Shown here: in pieces, positions 1-9,713 of the stretch
Position numbering within the stretch: the stretch's first letter is position 1
Layout: every line of letters starts with the position of its first letter
NCBI RefSeq assembly: GCF_004343605.1
Contig: NZ_POSF01000013.1
Location: 62,001-126,000 of the forward strand
DNA length: 64,000 bases
Direction: 5' to 3'
From: Dehalobacter sp. 12DCB1
Lineage (GTDB): Bacteria; Bacillota; Desulfitobacteriia; Desulfitobacteriales; Syntrophobotulaceae
Program-made: the position numbers and the translations under genes
The notes under the pieces: model-generated
What the model was told of the DNA's origin: nothing
Database searches by the model: none
Seen by the model: the letters and a program-made list of their open reading frames with translations, nothing else

Positions 1-586
1 CTGAAAGCAGAACATCGGGTACCTGCATTCCATCAAAGTCGGGAGGACGCGTATACTGAGGATACTCAAGCAAACCCTGACTGTGGGAATCATCCTGCTG
101 AGAAACGTTGTTCCCGAGAACACCCGGTAGAAGCCTTGCAACCGAATCGATCATTACCATCGCAGCAAGTTCTCCTCCGGTTAAAACATAATCTCCGATA
201 GACATCTCCTCATCGGCTAGGGTGCGTATTCTTTCGTCGAATCCTTCATAATGGCCGCACAAAAAAATCAACTCGTCATACCCAGCCAGTCTTGAAGCTT
301 CCCGCTGATCAAATTTTTTCCCCTGAGGCGTGAGCAGAATAATTCGGCGGCTTCCTGCAGGCTCCGGCAAATTTCGGACAGCCTTGAACAGAGGCTCCGG
401 TTTTAAAACCATTCCTGAACCCCCGCCATACGGGATATCATCCACATTTTTATGTTTGCTCTCGGCATAATCGCGGAAATTGACAAGCGCTATCTCAAGC
501 AGGCCGGCTTCCTGAGCTCTTTTCAGAATGCTTTCTTTTAATGGCGCAAACATTTCCGGAAAAATTGTCAGTACCGTAAACTTCAT
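1..586 (-). CDS. trmD: tRNA (guanine-N1)-methyltransferase TrmD, 3' end cut by window edge
   Basis: My translation from the ATG at 584-586 begins [19 protein letters not shown] and runs open to the window edge, giving about 195 of the family's roughly 240 residues. The SPOUT-class trefoil-knot signature is visible ([15 protein letters not shown] near residue 55, [12 protein letters not shown] and [13 protein letters not shown] further on). TrmD uses SAM to methylate G37 of tRNAs and so prevents +1 frameshifting. It lies 17 bp downstream of rimM and is last in this window of the ylxM-ffh-rpsP-khpA-rimM-trmD series, the standard Firmicute order. rplS would be expected next but lies outside. Confidence 0.95.
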   Translation of the reverse strand, partial: MKFTVLTIFPEMFAPLKESILKRAQEAGLLEIALVNFRDYAESKHKNVDDIPYGGGSGMVLKPEPLFKAVRNLPEPAGSRRIILLTPQGKKFDQREASRLAGYDELIFLCGHYEGFDERIRTLADEEMSIGDYVLTGGELAAMVMIDSVARLLPGVLGNNVSQQDDSHSQGLLEYPQYTRPPDFDGMQVPDVLLS

Positions 587-603
587 ACACAGCCTCTCTT
601 TTA

Positions 604-1107
604 TTAGTCATCGAGTAGTCCCGGAGGTAAAATGACATCCATTCTTTTCGCCTGGACATCCACCTTTTTGACAACGGTTTTTAAGGCCGGAACACAGAAT
701 TCAGTTTTTTGGCCACGGACAATATAGATATCGTTCGAACCAGTTTCCTGGACTCTTATCAAGGTCCCAAGCAAAATATCATTCTCGTAAACCTGCATTC
801 CCTCAAGCTCAAAGTAATACCAGCGGTCTTGCAGCGGAGGAACCTCCGCTCGATCTAGTCTGACCTCAAATCCACGAATCTTTTCAGCATCCTCCCGGGT
901 AGCAATGCCTTCCAGAGTCAGAAACACTATACCTTTCGGATCAATCCTTACCCTCTGAACATGAAAAATTTTTTCTGTCTTTCCATCAGACAGATTAATC
1001 TTTTTCAAACCTCTGAACCGCTCCGTATTATCCGTAATCGGATATACCTTGATCTCTCCTTTGATTCCCTGCGGTTTCAGGACCTCTCCAATTAATACAC
1101 TTTCCAA
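604..1107 (-). CDS. rimM: 16S rRNA processing protein RimM
   Basis: 167 residues, the usual RimM length. The N-terminal RimM beta-barrel starts [17 protein letters not shown], and a C-terminal PRC-barrel begins near residue 95 ([12 protein letters not shown]). RimM binds ribosomal protein S19 and helps mature the head of the 30S subunit. The start appears to be TTG at 1105-1107, with AAAGGGC about 8 nt upstream; no in-frame ATG lies nearby. It sits between khpA (158 bp upstream, separated by a hairpin terminator) and trmD, so it may be transcribed partly by read-through. Confidence 0.93.
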   Translation of the reverse strand: MESVLIGEVLKPQGIKGEIKVYPITDNTERFRGLKKINLSDGKTEKIFHVQRVRIDPKGIVFLTLEGIATREDAEKIRGFEVRLDRAEVPPLQDRWYYFELEGMQVYENDILLGTLIRVQETGSNDIYIVRGQKTEFCVPALKTVVKKVDVQAKRMDVILPPGLLDD

Positions 1108-1237
1108 GGCATTACGCCCTTTCTTCTAAAGAATTCCCGAAATCCATCATCCCATTTAAAGAAAACTTGGCCGTCGTCAGTCTTAGCTGCCCTTAGATGG
1201 TTCAGAAAGCGCTCAGCGTTTTTCTAAACCGGTAAAG

Positions 1238-1259
1238 TCAAAAAGGGCCTGAGCCCTTT
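1238..1259 (-). terminator. Hairpin terminator after khpA
   Basis: On the minus strand, just after the khpA stop, AAAGGGC-TCAG-GCCCTTT is followed by more Ts. The tetraloop stem and T-run fit an intrinsic terminator or attenuator between the rpsP-khpA part and the rimM-trmD part of the cluster. Confidence 0.65.
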
Positions 1260-1265
1260 CCAACC

Positions 1266-1496
1266 TTACTGGTCAATATCAACAATAACCCTGCGTCCGT
1301 CTTTAACGGCCGCAGCCTTGACAATTGTCCGGATAGCGTTAGCGATCTTGCCCTGTTTACCAATCACTTTGCCCATATCTTCCTGAGCAACTGTCAATTG
1401 CAGGTGCACAGTTCTCTCTGTAGCATTCTGAACCACAATAACTTCTTCAGGATGATCCACCAATGCCTTAGCAAGTACCTCTACGACTTCTTTCAC
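1266..1496 (-). CDS. khpA: KH-domain RNA-binding protein KhpA (YlqC family)
   Basis: A small single-KH-domain protein of about 76 residues. The type II KH GXXG loop is seen in VIGKQGKIANAIRTI. Family members start near KEVVEVLAKALVD, so I place the start at GTG 1494-1496, preceded by GGAGGTGACTCCT; an in-frame ATG five codons upstream has no ribosome-binding site. KhpA works with KhpB as a small-RNA and mRNA chaperone affecting cell division in several Firmicutes (known for the family). It follows rpsP closely, the conserved rpsP-khpA-rimM-trmD order. Confidence 0.9.
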   Translation of the reverse strand: MKEVVEVLAKALVDHPEEVIVVQNATERTVHLQLTVAQEDMGKVIGKQGKIANAIRTIVKAAAVKDGRRVIVDIDQ

Positions 1497-1513
1497 AGGA
1501 GTCACCTCCATGC

Positions 1514-1777
1514 TTACTTGGATTTATGAAATTTCTCCATAATTCCGGCCTGACTGAGCAGAGATTTTGCGGTATCTGAAGGTTGAGCTCCCTGAGTTAA
1601 CCATTCCAGCGCTTTAATCTCGTCTATCTTGATTTCATGAGGATTCTTAGTAGGATCATAATAACCGATTTCCTCAATTGCTCTGCCATCACGGCGGGAT
1701 GCTGAGTCGCATACTACAAGACGGTAGAAAGGATTTTTCTTTGCACCCATGCGGCGCAAACGAATCGTTGTTGCCAT
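1514..1777 (-). CDS. rpsP: 30S ribosomal protein S16
   Basis: About 87 residues beginning [22 protein letters not shown], the universal S16 N-terminus, then the [16 protein letters not shown] segment. The start is the ATG at 1775-1777, preceded by GGAGG; the open frame extends 11 codons further but those lie upstream of the ribosome-binding site. S16 is a primary assembly protein of the small subunit. It lies between ffh and khpA. Confidence 0.97.
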   Translation of the reverse strand: MATTIRLRRMGAKKNPFYRLVVCDSASRRDGRAIEEIGYYDPTKNPHEIKIDEIKALEWLTQGAQPSDTAKSLLSQAGIMEKFHKSK

Positions 1778-1879
1778 AATTTCACCTCCTCCAACAAACT
1801 CTAAACCCATATATTCAACAACATAAATGATATTTGGGAATCCGCAATGATTAAAAGTATATAATTGTTTGGATTGGTA

Positions 1880-3268
1880 CTATATCTGGAAAGGAAATTT
1901 TGGGAAAGATTTCTTACCTTGTTTTTTTCCTTTTTTTCCTTTCTTCGTACCGCCTTTGGCAGTTCCTCCCATTCCTGGGAGTCCGGAAAGCTGTTTCATC
2001 ATTTTCTTGGTTTGTTCATATTGCTTAAGAAGCCTTCCAACATCGACAACCGTTGTTCCGCTTCCTTTCGCTATCCTTTTTTTACGTGAGTCCTTGATTA
2101 GGATGGGTTTCCTTCTTTCTTCCGCTGTCATAGAGCAGATGATGGCTTCCGCCTTATAGAACTCTTTCTCATCGATCTGGACACCTTTCAGCTGCTTGCC
2201 GATTCCGGGCAGCATTTCCAGCACAGACGACAAAGGACCCATCGAGCGCAGCTGTTTGATCTGATCAAGATAGTCATCCAGCGTAAGCTCCTGTTTGCGG
2301 ATTTTCTCTTCTAGCTCCCTGGCTTTTTTCTCGTCTACATTTTGCTGGGCTTTCTCAATCAGGGTCAGTACATCACCCATACCTAAAATTCTGGACGCGA
2401 TCCGATCCGGGTGAAAAACTTCCAAAGCATCCATTTTCTCACCGGTTCCGGCATATTTGATCGGGCAGCCGGTGACTGCTTTGACGGAAAGCACCGCCCC
2501 ACCGCGGGTATCCCCATCGAGCTTGGAAAGAATGACGCCATCAAGCCCGAGCTGTTGGTGGAAAGCATCGGCAGCATTCACTGCATCCTGACCTGTCATG
2601 GCATCGACGACCAGCAGTATTTCATGCGGTTTGACATTTCCTTTGATCCTGGACAGTTCATCCATAAGTTCTTCATTAATATGCAGCCGTCCAGCAGTAT
2701 CGATGATGACGACATCATTACCATTTTTTCTCGCAAACACCAGACTATCGGAAGCAATTTTCACGGGATTTTCCTGACCCAGAGAAAAAACTGGGACCTT
2801 AATCTGTTCCCCTAACACTTCCAGCTGCTTGATTGCAGCAGGACGATAGATGTCACAGGCGACCAGCAACGGGTATTTCCCCTGTTTTTTCAGCATATTA
2901 GCGAGCTTGGCACCATGGGTGGTTTTCCCGGCTCCCTGGAGCCCCACCAGCATAATGATTGTTGGCGGTTTGGAGGAAATCGATATTTTGCTTTCGCTCC
3001 CACCCATCAGATGGATAATCTCTTCGTGGACAATTTTAATCACATGCTGCCCGGGAGTAAGGGATTCCAGTACTTCTTGACCTACAGACCTCTCCTTGAT
3101 CCGGGCAACCAGTTCCTTGACAACCTTGAAATTGACGTCTGCTTCAAGCAACGCAATTCTAACCTCTCGCAGGGCCTCTGTAACATCGGCTTCGGTTAAT
3201 TTACCTTTTCCTTTAAGTCTTTTGAAAGTAGCCTGGAGTTTTTCGCTTAGGCCCTCAAACATTGCCAT
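1880..3268 (-). CDS. ffh: Signal recognition particle GTPase Ffh
   Basis: 462 residues. N domain at 1-95, GTPase G domain with P-loop GLQGAGKTT (109-117), DTAGRL and [10 protein letters not shown], then a C-terminal methionine-rich M domain (about 300-430; [17 protein letters not shown]) that binds SRP RNA and signal sequences. The tail is rich in Gly and Lys, normal for Ffh. It delivers nascent membrane proteins to FtsY at the membrane; ftsY is also in this window at 9.7-10.6 kb. It is 36 bp downstream of ylxM, its conserved operon partner. Confidence 0.97.
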   Translation of the reverse strand: MAMFEGLSEKLQATFKRLKGKGKLTEADVTEALREVRIALLEADVNFKVVKELVARIKERSVGQEVLESLTPGQHVIKIVHEEIIHLMGGSESKISISSKPPTIIMLVGLQGAGKTTHGAKLANMLKKQGKYPLLVACDIYRPAAIKQLEVLGEQIKVPVFSLGQENPVKIASDSLVFARKNGNDVVIIDTAGRLHINEELMDELSRIKGNVKPHEILLVVDAMTGQDAVNAADAFHQQLGLDGVILSKLDGDTRGGAVLSVKAVTGCPIKYAGTGEKMDALEVFHPDRIASRILGMGDVLTLIEKAQQNVDEKKARELEEKIRKQELTLDDYLDQIKQLRSMGPLSSVLEMLPGIGKQLKGVQIDEKEFYKAEAIICSMTAEERRKPILIKDSRKKRIAKGSGTTVVDVGRLLKQYEQTKKMMKQLSGLPGMGGTAKGGTKKGKKGKKQGKKSFPKFPFQI

Positions 3269-3304
3269 CCCGGCTTCCCTTCTTTCCCCATCGTATTTTT
3301 TTCA

Positions 3305-3670
3305 CTATTCGAGTGTATCTGCAATAATCTCTTTGATCTGCTTATTTATGTTCAATTGACGTTTCCAGGCAGACTCGCTAGAAAAATCTTCTTGTTTTGC
3401 TTCTTCCAGCAAGGACTCTATGCGGCGGAATTTATCTCTTTCCTGGATAAATCGGAAAATGAGTCCAAGCTTGTGCTCATATCCCTCCAGGATCTTTTCA
3501 GTTCTTTTGAGTAAATCATAAACTGCCTGGCGGCTGATGCCTTCTTCGCCAGCAATCTCAGACAGTGAGTAATCCTGCTGATAATACAAGTCCCATATTT
3601 TTCCCTGCTTTTCTGTCAGTAAGGGGCCATAAAAATCAAATAACAAGGCTTTTCCAGCGATTTCTTTCAT
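3305..3670 (-). CDS. ylxM: YlxM/UPF0122 helix-turn-helix protein
   Basis: 121 residues. The sigma-region-4-like HTH is plain at 20-65 ([39 protein letters not shown]). YlxM proteins are almost always encoded upstream of ffh, and in streptococci the homologue stimulates SRP/FtsY GTPase activity. It is the first gene of the cluster, with a strong promoter at 3720-3748. The start codon is ATG with only a weak ribosome-binding site (GGAATATCGAA). Confidence 0.92.
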   Translation of the reverse strand: MKEIAGKALLFDFYGPLLTEKQGKIWDLYYQQDYSLSEIAGEEGISRQAVYDLLKRTEKILEGYEHKLGLIFRFIQERDKFRRIESLLEEAKQEDFSSESAWKRQLNINKQIKEIIADTLE

Positions 3671-3689
3671 TTCGATATTCCGGCCTCAC

Positions 3690-3711
3690 TGTAAAGTATT
3701 TTTGCTTTACA
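3690..3711. promoter_or_regulatory. Inverted repeat in the ylxM leader
   Basis: A perfect 7-bp inverted repeat TGTAAAG-N8-CTTTACA sits just downstream of the predicted transcription start of ylxM (the -10 box is at 3720-3725). It could be an operator or an mRNA hairpin; nothing else in the sequence decides which. Confidence 0.4.
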
Positions 3712-3719
3712 CATTTTGT

Positions 3720-3748
3720 ATTTTATCCAAAAATACCTACGTTGTCAA
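3720..3748 (-). promoter_or_regulatory. Sigma-A promoter of ylxM-ffh operon
   Basis: Minus strand TTGACA (3743-3748), 17-bp spacer, TAAAAT (3720-3725): close to the vegetative consensus with ideal spacing, about 50 nt upstream of the ylxM ATG. Confidence 0.8.
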
Positions 3749-3981
3749 GTTATTACTTAGCGTCCAATTTGGATTAACAAGTTATTTATGATAAATGTGT
3801 TTACATTTTAATGTATAAATCACTATTTTTCTGTGGTAATATATTACATGTATTTTCAAAAATATTCATAATTCTTTTTTATTATTACATTTTTATTAGG
3901 TACATGTCCTATTAATACTATTCACAAAAAGAGAAGAATTTACGATATATATTATGATAAATACTGTACGGAGAAATAAAT
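3749..3981. other. AT-rich divergent intergenic region
   Basis: Spacer between the divergent ylxM and GGDEF-EAL genes. It is very AT-rich. I see no riboswitch (in particular no c-di-GMP aptamer core) and no convincing promoter for the downstream gene beyond AT-rich -10-like stretches near 3945-3955. Confidence 0.5.
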
Positions 3982-6375
3982 ATGAGCGTAACAAAGAATA
4001 AGACACTGATTTTTATTTTCATTGCTGTCTACTATCTTCTTTACCTTACTGCGATCATTAAACAATCCGATTTTTGGGGAAATATTCTCTCGCCGATTGG
4101 TGCACTGATTTCATTTTTTCTGCTTTTGCAGGCCTACTATAAACCAAGCCAGCCGAAGTATGTCCGTGCCATTTGGCTGTTTTTTTCTTTTGCTTCCCTT
4201 TCTTGGGCAGTCGGCGACATCATGTGGGCTTATTCGGTTTTGATACTCGGAATTGATCCTTTAGACGATTTATTTGTTACAATCCTGTATTTTGGAACCA
4301 ACCTTTTTCTTTTAATCGGAGCTTTCATCTTTGCCTTGAACCGCTTTAGAAAATGGAATGCCCTACAGCTGCTGATCGACAGTCTGGCGATGTCCGTTTC
4401 CATCTTACTGTTGATTTGGATCATCTACTTCGACTCTCAATATGAGAATCTTTATCTTGTTTCCAAAGTCGGCTGGATTTCAGCTGTGACCATTTTTCTT
4501 GATATTATCATGATGACCGGAGTAGCCATCTGGTTCTTTTCAATTCGTGCCGGTAAAATCGCGAGCTCCGTAAGACTTGTAACAAGTTGTGTTTTGGCCT
4601 TTGCTTTGGTCGACCTGGCTTATTATTATCTCTATCTTCATGATCTTTATATCTCGAATTCATTGATTGATTCGATCTATATGGCAACACTGCTTGGCCT
4701 TGCGTTGAGTGCCATTATGACGCCTGAAAATATTGCCGGAGCTGATGATACTGAGCTTTATGGGGATTATTCCAACGAAGGTTACCGGAATCAAGGGCTG
4801 CTCTTATTGGTAGGTCCAATTATCATTCTGTTTTTCATTGGATTCGATATTCAGAGCTTATTAATTTATTTCATCATTATCTTTCTTCATGGAATATTGA
4901 GCAATCATATTCAGAATTCCATCAAAGACCAGCGTCTCTTAACAAGAGAAAAAGAGCTGAATGCTGAGCTTGAAAAACGTATTGATGAACGTACCCGGGA
5001 GCTTTCGGAAAAAGCCAGAGAACTCGAGAAGAAAAACCGCCAGCTGCATTATCTCTCCAGTCAAGATCTCGTAACTAAGCTTTACAACCGCCGCTTCTTT
5101 CTGGAAGCTGTGCAGGAAAAAATCAAAAACTGCCAGGACGATCATATTCTCGTCCTGTTATTCCTCGATATTGACAGGTTTAAGACGATCAATGATGCTT
5201 ATGGCCATATGATCGGAGATAAGCTGATCATTGCACTTTCCAAGCGTCTTCAGAAATTTACTGATCCTGAGCATGACCTGCTGGCCCGCTTCGGCGGTGA
5301 TGAATTCGTGCTGGCATTCCACGGAAAGTATCATAACGGAGATATCGAAAACCTTGCCCAAAGTATCATCACCCTCTGCACAGAACCGATCCATCTCAAG
5401 CAATATACATTCCACATCACAATCAGTGTCGGCATTTCCATCTACCCGTATGATGCTTCAAATCTTGACGCCCTGATTCAGAATTCCGATATAGCAATGT
5501 ATGAGGCCAAGAAAATAGGGTTTAATAAATACGTCTTTTTCAATGAGCAAATCAATGCGATCCTCCAAAGGAATCTAAAGCTTGAGATTTTACTTAGAAA
5601 AGCGGTCTATGATAAAGAATTTTCCCTTCATTACCAGCCCCAGTTCAGTATACCGGACAACAGACTTATTGGGATTGAAGCACTGCTTCGCTGGAATTGT
5701 CCGGCTGAAGGTCCAATCCCTCCGGGCGAATTCATTCCGATTGCGGAGGAGACAGACCTGATTATTCCACTTGGAAAATGGGTGATGAACAGAGCGATCC
5801 GTCAAATTGCCGAATGGAATAACCGTTATCAGACCACTCTGAGAATGGGCATCAATGTTTCTATTAAACAACTGAATCATAATGGGTTTGATGAAATGGT
5901 CAAATCTGCGATTAGATTCTATGCCATTCCTCCGGAATGGATTGATATGGAGATCACTGAAAGCATAGCAATTGAAGAAACATACGATATTCACGAGATT
6001 ACGAAGGCGATCAGGGATACCGGAATTTCTATCTCGATTGATGATTTTGGAACCGGCTATTCCTCTTTAAATAATTTAAAGATTTTCCCATTTGACCGCA
6101 TAAAATTTGCCAAGCCCTCGATTGATCATATTGTCAATGATGAGTTTGACAAAGAAATTATACGTTCGATTATTGTGCTGGCGAATTTTATGAAGATTAA
6201 AACCATCGCCGAAGGCGTTGAAACTGCAGCCCAATATGAAGTGCTCAAAAAATTGGGCTGTGATCAGATCCAAGGCTACTATTTGGGTAAGCCTATGCCG
6301 GCAAATGAGTTCGAAAAAGCATTTTTCAGCCTGCCCCAGCAGCCTATTTTAGAAAATTCTTCAATAATTCCTTAA
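3982..6375 (+). CDS. Membrane-bound GGDEF-EAL c-di-GMP turnover protein
   Basis: 797 residues. About residues 1-310 form eight or nine hydrophobic helices (a MASE-like sensor), followed by a charged coiled coil (312-352). The GGDEF domain (about 355-515) has RFGGDEF at 437-442 and FLDIDRFKTIND, so cyclase residues are intact. Where the product-inhibition RxxD site should lie I read PEHD, so it is probably absent. The EAL domain (about 535-785) keeps EALLRW (EAL at 566-568), EITES, DDFGTGYSS and AEGVET; the usual KIDRSF reads KFAKPS, keeping the lysine but losing the aspartate. Both activities are plausible. It stands alone and divergent from ylxM; start ATG with CGGAG 8 nt upstream. Confidence 0.9.
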   Translation: MSVTKNKTLIFIFIAVYYLLYLTAIIKQSDFWGNILSPIGALISFFLLLQAYYKPSQPKYVRAIWLFFSFASLSWAVGDIMWAYSVLILGIDPLDDLFVTILYFGTNLFLLIGAFIFALNRFRKWNALQLLIDSLAMSVSILLLIWIIYFDSQYENLYLVSKVGWISAVTIFLDIIMMTGVAIWFFSIRAGKIASSVRLVTSCVLAFALVDLAYYYLYLHDLYISNSLIDSIYMATLLGLALSAIMTPENIAGADDTELYGDYSNEGYRNQGLLLLVGPIIILFFIGFDIQSLLIYFIIIFLHGILSNHIQNSIKDQRLLTREKELNAELEKRIDERTRELSEKARELEKKNRQLHYLSSQDLVTKLYNRRFFLEAVQEKIKNCQDDHILVLLFLDIDRFKTINDAYGHMIGDKLIIALSKRLQKFTDPEHDLLARFGGDEFVLAFHGKYHNGDIENLAQSIITLCTEPIHLKQYTFHITISVGISIYPYDASNLDALIQNSDIAMYEAKKIGFNKYVFFNEQINAILQRNLKLEILLRKAVYDKEFSLHYQPQFSIPDNRLIGIEALLRWNCPAEGPIPPGEFIPIAEETDLIIPLGKWVMNRAIRQIAEWNNRYQTTLRMGINVSIKQLNHNGFDEMVKSAIRFYAIPPEWIDMEITESIAIEETYDIHEITKAIRDTGISISIDDFGTGYSSLNNLKIFPFDRIKFAKPSIDHIVNDEFDKEIIRSIIVLANFMKIKTIAEGVETAAQYEVLKKLGCDQIQGYYLGKPMPANEFEKAFFSLPQQPILENSSIIP

Positions 6376-6437
6376 TTCCTTTGTAAAATTTTACACAATT
6401 TTTCCTGTGTTAACTGAGTCGGTAGGATAGCAGAAAC
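6376..6437. other. Convergent gap with palindrome
   Basis: The 62-bp gap between the converging GGDEF-EAL and mtaD genes holds a perfect 14-bp palindrome TGTAAAATTTTACA (6382-6395), followed on the plus strand by CAATTTTTC. It is a possible weak bidirectional terminator, though the stem is all AT-rich. Confidence 0.35.
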
Positions 6438-7736
6438 TCAGACTTCAGACGCTATTCTCCTGGCTCTTTTTTCTGCTTCGCGGCAAATTTTCTGTTCATC
6501 AAGTGTCAGTAGTATCCTGTCTTCCATCAGAATCTTTCCACCGACAATTACCGTTCTGACATCCCCACCCCTGGCACAGTAAACCAAGTGCGAAGGTATT
6601 GAGAACCTTGGATAGAAATGCGGCTGATCAAAGTCAATCGAAACCATATCTGCTTTATAGCCGGGCTGAAGTTTTCCTAGATTCTCCAATCCTGCCACGG
6701 CTGCTCCTCCGGCCGTTGCCATTTTCAGGACTTCATAGGCTTTGAGGTCTTCAGGGGAGCCAACCAGTTTTTGCTGGAAGGAAGCCGAACGCATTTCCCC
6801 GAACATATCGAGGTCATTATTGCTGGAAGTACCGTCTGTTCCAAGTCCGACAGCAATTCCCCGCTTAAGCATTTCTGGAATCCGTGCTGTTCCGCTGCTC
6901 AGCTTCATATTGCTTTCCGGGTTGTGGGCAACCCCTATGTTGTACTTTTTAAGAATATCCAGTTCGGCATCATTCAGGTAAACACAGTGGGCAGCAATAA
7001 TCTGCCCTCCCAATATACCCTGCTCTTCCAGCCAGAAGAGCGGCGTTGTTCCATATCTCTCCCTGATCGTAGCGAGTTCGGATTCTGTCTCCGCGAGATG
7101 GATGTGGATGCCGGTCCCTAACCTATCGGCCTCCTGTTTTACAGTTAACAGAAATTCTCCTGAACAGGTATATGGGGCATGCGGGCCAAACATGATCTTG
7201 ATCCGTCCGTCCCCAGCGTTATGATATTTCCGGAATAATTCAATATTTTCCTGCAGCGATTTGTTGCCGGCTTCTTTGTTGTGCTCAATCATACCGCGGG
7301 ACAGCAATGCTCTGGTTCCTGATTCCAAAACTGCTCTGGCCGTTTCTTCTTCACTGATATACATATCCGCCATGGTCGTCGTGCCGGAACGGAGCATCTC
7401 ACAAAGAGCAAGCGAACTCCCCCAGTAGATATCTTCCGGTGTCATTTTATCTTCAAAAGGCCAGACCTTTTCCTGCAGCCAGGGCATGAGCGGCATATCA
7501 TCGGCATAGCCGCGCAGCAGCGTCATTGCAGCATGCGTGTGCGTGTTAATAAGTCCGGGCATCACAACATGGTTCGTTAAATCCAGAACCCTATCCGGAT
7601 TAAAACCGGCCGGGGCTGTTCCTCTCTCCCCAACAGAAACAATACGGTCCCCGTCTATCGCAATTTCTCCCTGCGGATAAAAATCCTGCACGCCGGTCAT
7701 GGGCAAAATCATCGCTCTGATTAGATACCTGGACAT
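6438..7736 (-). CDS. mtaD: 5-methylthioadenosine/S-adenosylhomocysteine deaminase (amidohydrolase)
   Basis: 432 residues of the TRZ/ATZ amidohydrolase family. Metal-binding motifs are present in order: NTHTHAAMTLLRG, HIHLAETESE, AAHCVYL, GTDGTSSNNDLDM. MtaD-type enzymes deaminate MTA or SAH to the inosyl forms. It lies 112 bp after mtnA and is the last gene of the ftsY-mtnP-mtnA-mtaD run, so all three metabolic genes act on methylthioadenosine or its product. Exact substrate preference (MTA, SAH or another aminopurine) cannot be read from sequence. Start ATG with AAGGTAA upstream. Confidence 0.85.
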   Translation of the reverse strand: MSRYLIRAMILPMTGVQDFYPQGEIAIDGDRIVSVGERGTAPAGFNPDRVLDLTNHVVMPGLINTHTHAAMTLLRGYADDMPLMPWLQEKVWPFEDKMTPEDIYWGSSLALCEMLRSGTTTMADMYISEEETARAVLESGTRALLSRGMIEHNKEAGNKSLQENIELFRKYHNAGDGRIKIMFGPHAPYTCSGEFLLTVKQEADRLGTGIHIHLAETESELATIRERYGTTPLFWLEEQGILGGQIIAAHCVYLNDAELDILKKYNIGVAHNPESNMKLSSGTARIPEMLKRGIAVGLGTDGTSSNNDLDMFGEMRSASFQQKLVGSPEDLKAYEVLKMATAGGAAVAGLENLGKLQPGYKADMVSIDFDQPHFYPRFSIPSHLVYCARGGDVRTVIVGGKILMEDRILLTLDEQKICREAEKRARRIASEV

Positions 7737-7848
7737 TGGGTTACCTTCTTTCTCTTCTTAGATCATTTTGCTCCTGTTTGCAGAAAAAAACGGCTTAAAT
7801 GAACCTGTACAAAAATCCATTTCAGCCGAATGTTTTTTCTGTTTCGTG

Positions 7849-8883
7849 TTATCTTACCAGCATCTTCACCATATTCACAGAGTAGGGCGGGGATATGATC
7901 CCTTTTTCCGTAATAATCCCGGTAATATATTTTGCCGACGTGATATCAAAAGCAGGATTGTACACACTGACTTCATCGGGAACAATCCGTACGCCCATGA
8001 TTTTCCGAATTTCCTGATCGTCCCGCTCTTCCACAGGGATCCCATCCCCGCCGGATATTTTCAAATCGATGGTCGTTGTCGGTGCCGCTACATAAAATGG
8101 AATTTGATGAGCAGCAGCCAACACGGCCAGCGAATAAGTTCCGATCTTGTTAGCGGTATCACCGTTAGCGGCGATGCGGTCCGCCCCTACGATAACCATA
8201 TCAACTTTCCCCTGCTGCATCAAATAGCCGGCCATATTATCCGTAATCAATGTCAGCGGGATCTGATCCTGAAGAAGCTCCCAGGCCGTTAATCTGGCCC
8301 CCTGTAAAAGAGGTCTCGTTTCGCCTGCAAAGACATGAATCTTTTTCCCGGATTCATGTGCAGTCCTAATAATTCCCAGTGCTGTTCCAAATTCAACCGT
8401 GGCAAGACTGCCCGTATTACAGTGCGTCAGGATATTTGCTTTTTCCGGAATCAGCGTGTTACCATATTCCCCAATACGTTTATTCATTCTACGGTCATCT
8501 TCAGCAATTTCATTTGCTTCATTGATTAAAGCTGCCCGAATATTTCCGATATCAGTCATATTCAGAAATTCTCTAAATTTATCTTCCATTTTTCTAAGTG
8601 CCCAAAAAAGGTTTACAGCAGTTGGACGTGTTCCTTCCAAAACGACCCGAACCTCATCCATATAATCTTTAAAGTCTTGACCGCTTCCGCGGTATTCGAC
8701 AGCCCCCAGCGCAAAGCCGTACGCTGCAGCCGCCCCGATTGCCGGAGCCCCGCGAACTTCCATATGCTTTATTGCTTCTGCTACTTCTTTGTAAGAATGT
8801 ACTTCGCGGTATTGTTCGACAAACGGCAATTTCGTCTGATCGAGTATCAACAAATGATCTCCCTGCCATTGAAGCGCTTTCAC
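7849..8883 (-). CDS. mtnA: S-methyl-5-thioribose-1-phosphate isomerase
   Basis: The mature start is GTG at 8881-8883 (VKALQWQGDHLLILDQ), preceded by AAAGGCGG; the open frame extends 29 codons upstream without a ribosome-binding site, so I trimmed it to about 344 residues, the normal MtnA length. Family motifs: MEVRGAPAIGAAAAYG, THCNTGSLATVEFGTALG and GADRIAANGDTANKIGTYSLA with the catalytic Cys/Asp pair. It isomerises MTR-1-P to MTRu-1-P after MtnP cleaves MTA. It lies 44 bp downstream of mtnP. No mtnB, mtnW or aldolase gene follows here, so the rest of the route must lie elsewhere. Confidence 0.92.
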   Translation of the reverse strand: MKALQWQGDHLLILDQTKLPFVEQYREVHSYKEVAEAIKHMEVRGAPAIGAAAAYGFALGAVEYRGSGQDFKDYMDEVRVVLEGTRPTAVNLFWALRKMEDKFREFLNMTDIGNIRAALINEANEIAEDDRRMNKRIGEYGNTLIPEKANILTHCNTGSLATVEFGTALGIIRTAHESGKKIHVFAGETRPLLQGARLTAWELLQDQIPLTLITDNMAGYLMQQGKVDMVIVGADRIAANGDTANKIGTYSLAVLAAAHQIPFYVAAPTTTIDLKISGGDGIPVEERDDQEIRKIMGVRIVPDEVSVYNPAFDITSAKYITGIITEKGIISPPYSVNMVKMLVR

Positions 8884-8927
8884 ACGATTTCCGCCTTTCT
8901 TAAGAAAACTTGGCTGGTGTCTAACCT

Positions 8928-9710
8928 TTAAAACAAGCCTGCTTCTCTGTTTCCGGTAGCACAGTAACACCGCTGGTCATGATCCATGATCTTACAGGTG
9001 CTTTCCACCAATGCTGCCACAGTTTTGCTCAACAAGTCCATAGTAGCGATTACTTCGGCATGTGTCAATGGGTCTTTTTTAATACCCGCAGCCTGATTGG
9101 TTACGAGGGCCATGGTCGCATAGCACATTCCAAGTTCCCTGGCCAAAACCACTTCTGGAACGCCTGTCATTCCTACCAGATGCCCGCCGAGCATCCGGAA
9201 CATGCTTATTTCCGCTGGAGTTTCAAAGCGAGGGCCTTCGGTACAGACATAGACCCCGCCGTTTTTGACGTGTAAACCAAATCCTGCAGCACCTTCTATA
9301 ATATGATTACGCACATCGGAACAGTAAGGTTCCGATACATCAACATGCAGGACACCCTGTTCTCCGCCCTCAAAAAAAGTGGCAGGGCAGCTTTTTGTAA
9401 AATCGAGAAACTGATCTGGCAAGACAATATCACCAATCTGATAATTTTCAGATATTGAACCTACTGCGCCTGTTGCCAGAATTTTTTTCACACCCATTTT
9501 CTTGAGGGCCCAGATATTAGCCCGATAGTTAATCAGGTGAGGCGGGCAGGAATGCTTTACCCCATGTCGTTTCAGAAAAATTATTCCCGTACCGCCGATG
9601 AACCCTTCAGTCAGTTGAGCAAAACCAAACGGCGTTTCAACTACCTTCTCGTTCATATCGTCAAGCATCAGATCCTCGATGCCGGTACCACCAATCAGTG
9701 CAAAATCCAA
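8928..9710 (-). CDS. mtnP: S-methyl-5'-thioadenosine phosphorylase
   Basis: 260 residues of the MTAP/PNP phosphorylase family: IGGTGIEDL at the N-terminus, GAVGSISENYQIGDIVLPDQFLDFT, EGPRFETPAE, GMTGVPEVVLARELG. It splits MTA into adenine and methylthioribose-1-phosphate. The start is TTG at 9708-9710, with a strong AGGAGG overlapping the end of ftsY 8 nt upstream. Only 3 bp separate it from ftsY, so it is almost certainly co-transcribed and perhaps translationally coupled. Confidence 0.92.
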   Translation of the reverse strand: MDFALIGGTGIEDLMLDDMNEKVVETPFGFAQLTEGFIGGTGIIFLKRHGVKHSCPPHLINYRANIWALKKMGVKKILATGAVGSISENYQIGDIVLPDQFLDFTKSCPATFFEGGEQGVLHVDVSEPYCSDVRNHIIEGAAGFGLHVKNGGVYVCTEGPRFETPAEISMFRMLGGHLVGMTGVPEVVLARELGMCYATMALVTNQAAGIKKDPLTHAEVIATMDLLSKTVAALVESTCKIMDHDQRCYCATGNREAGLF

Positions 9711-9713
9711 GCG

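Noticed and set aside
3749..3981. c-di-GMP riboswitch ahead of the GGDEF-EAL gene
   Set aside because: The region is almost pure AT and lacks the GEMM core.
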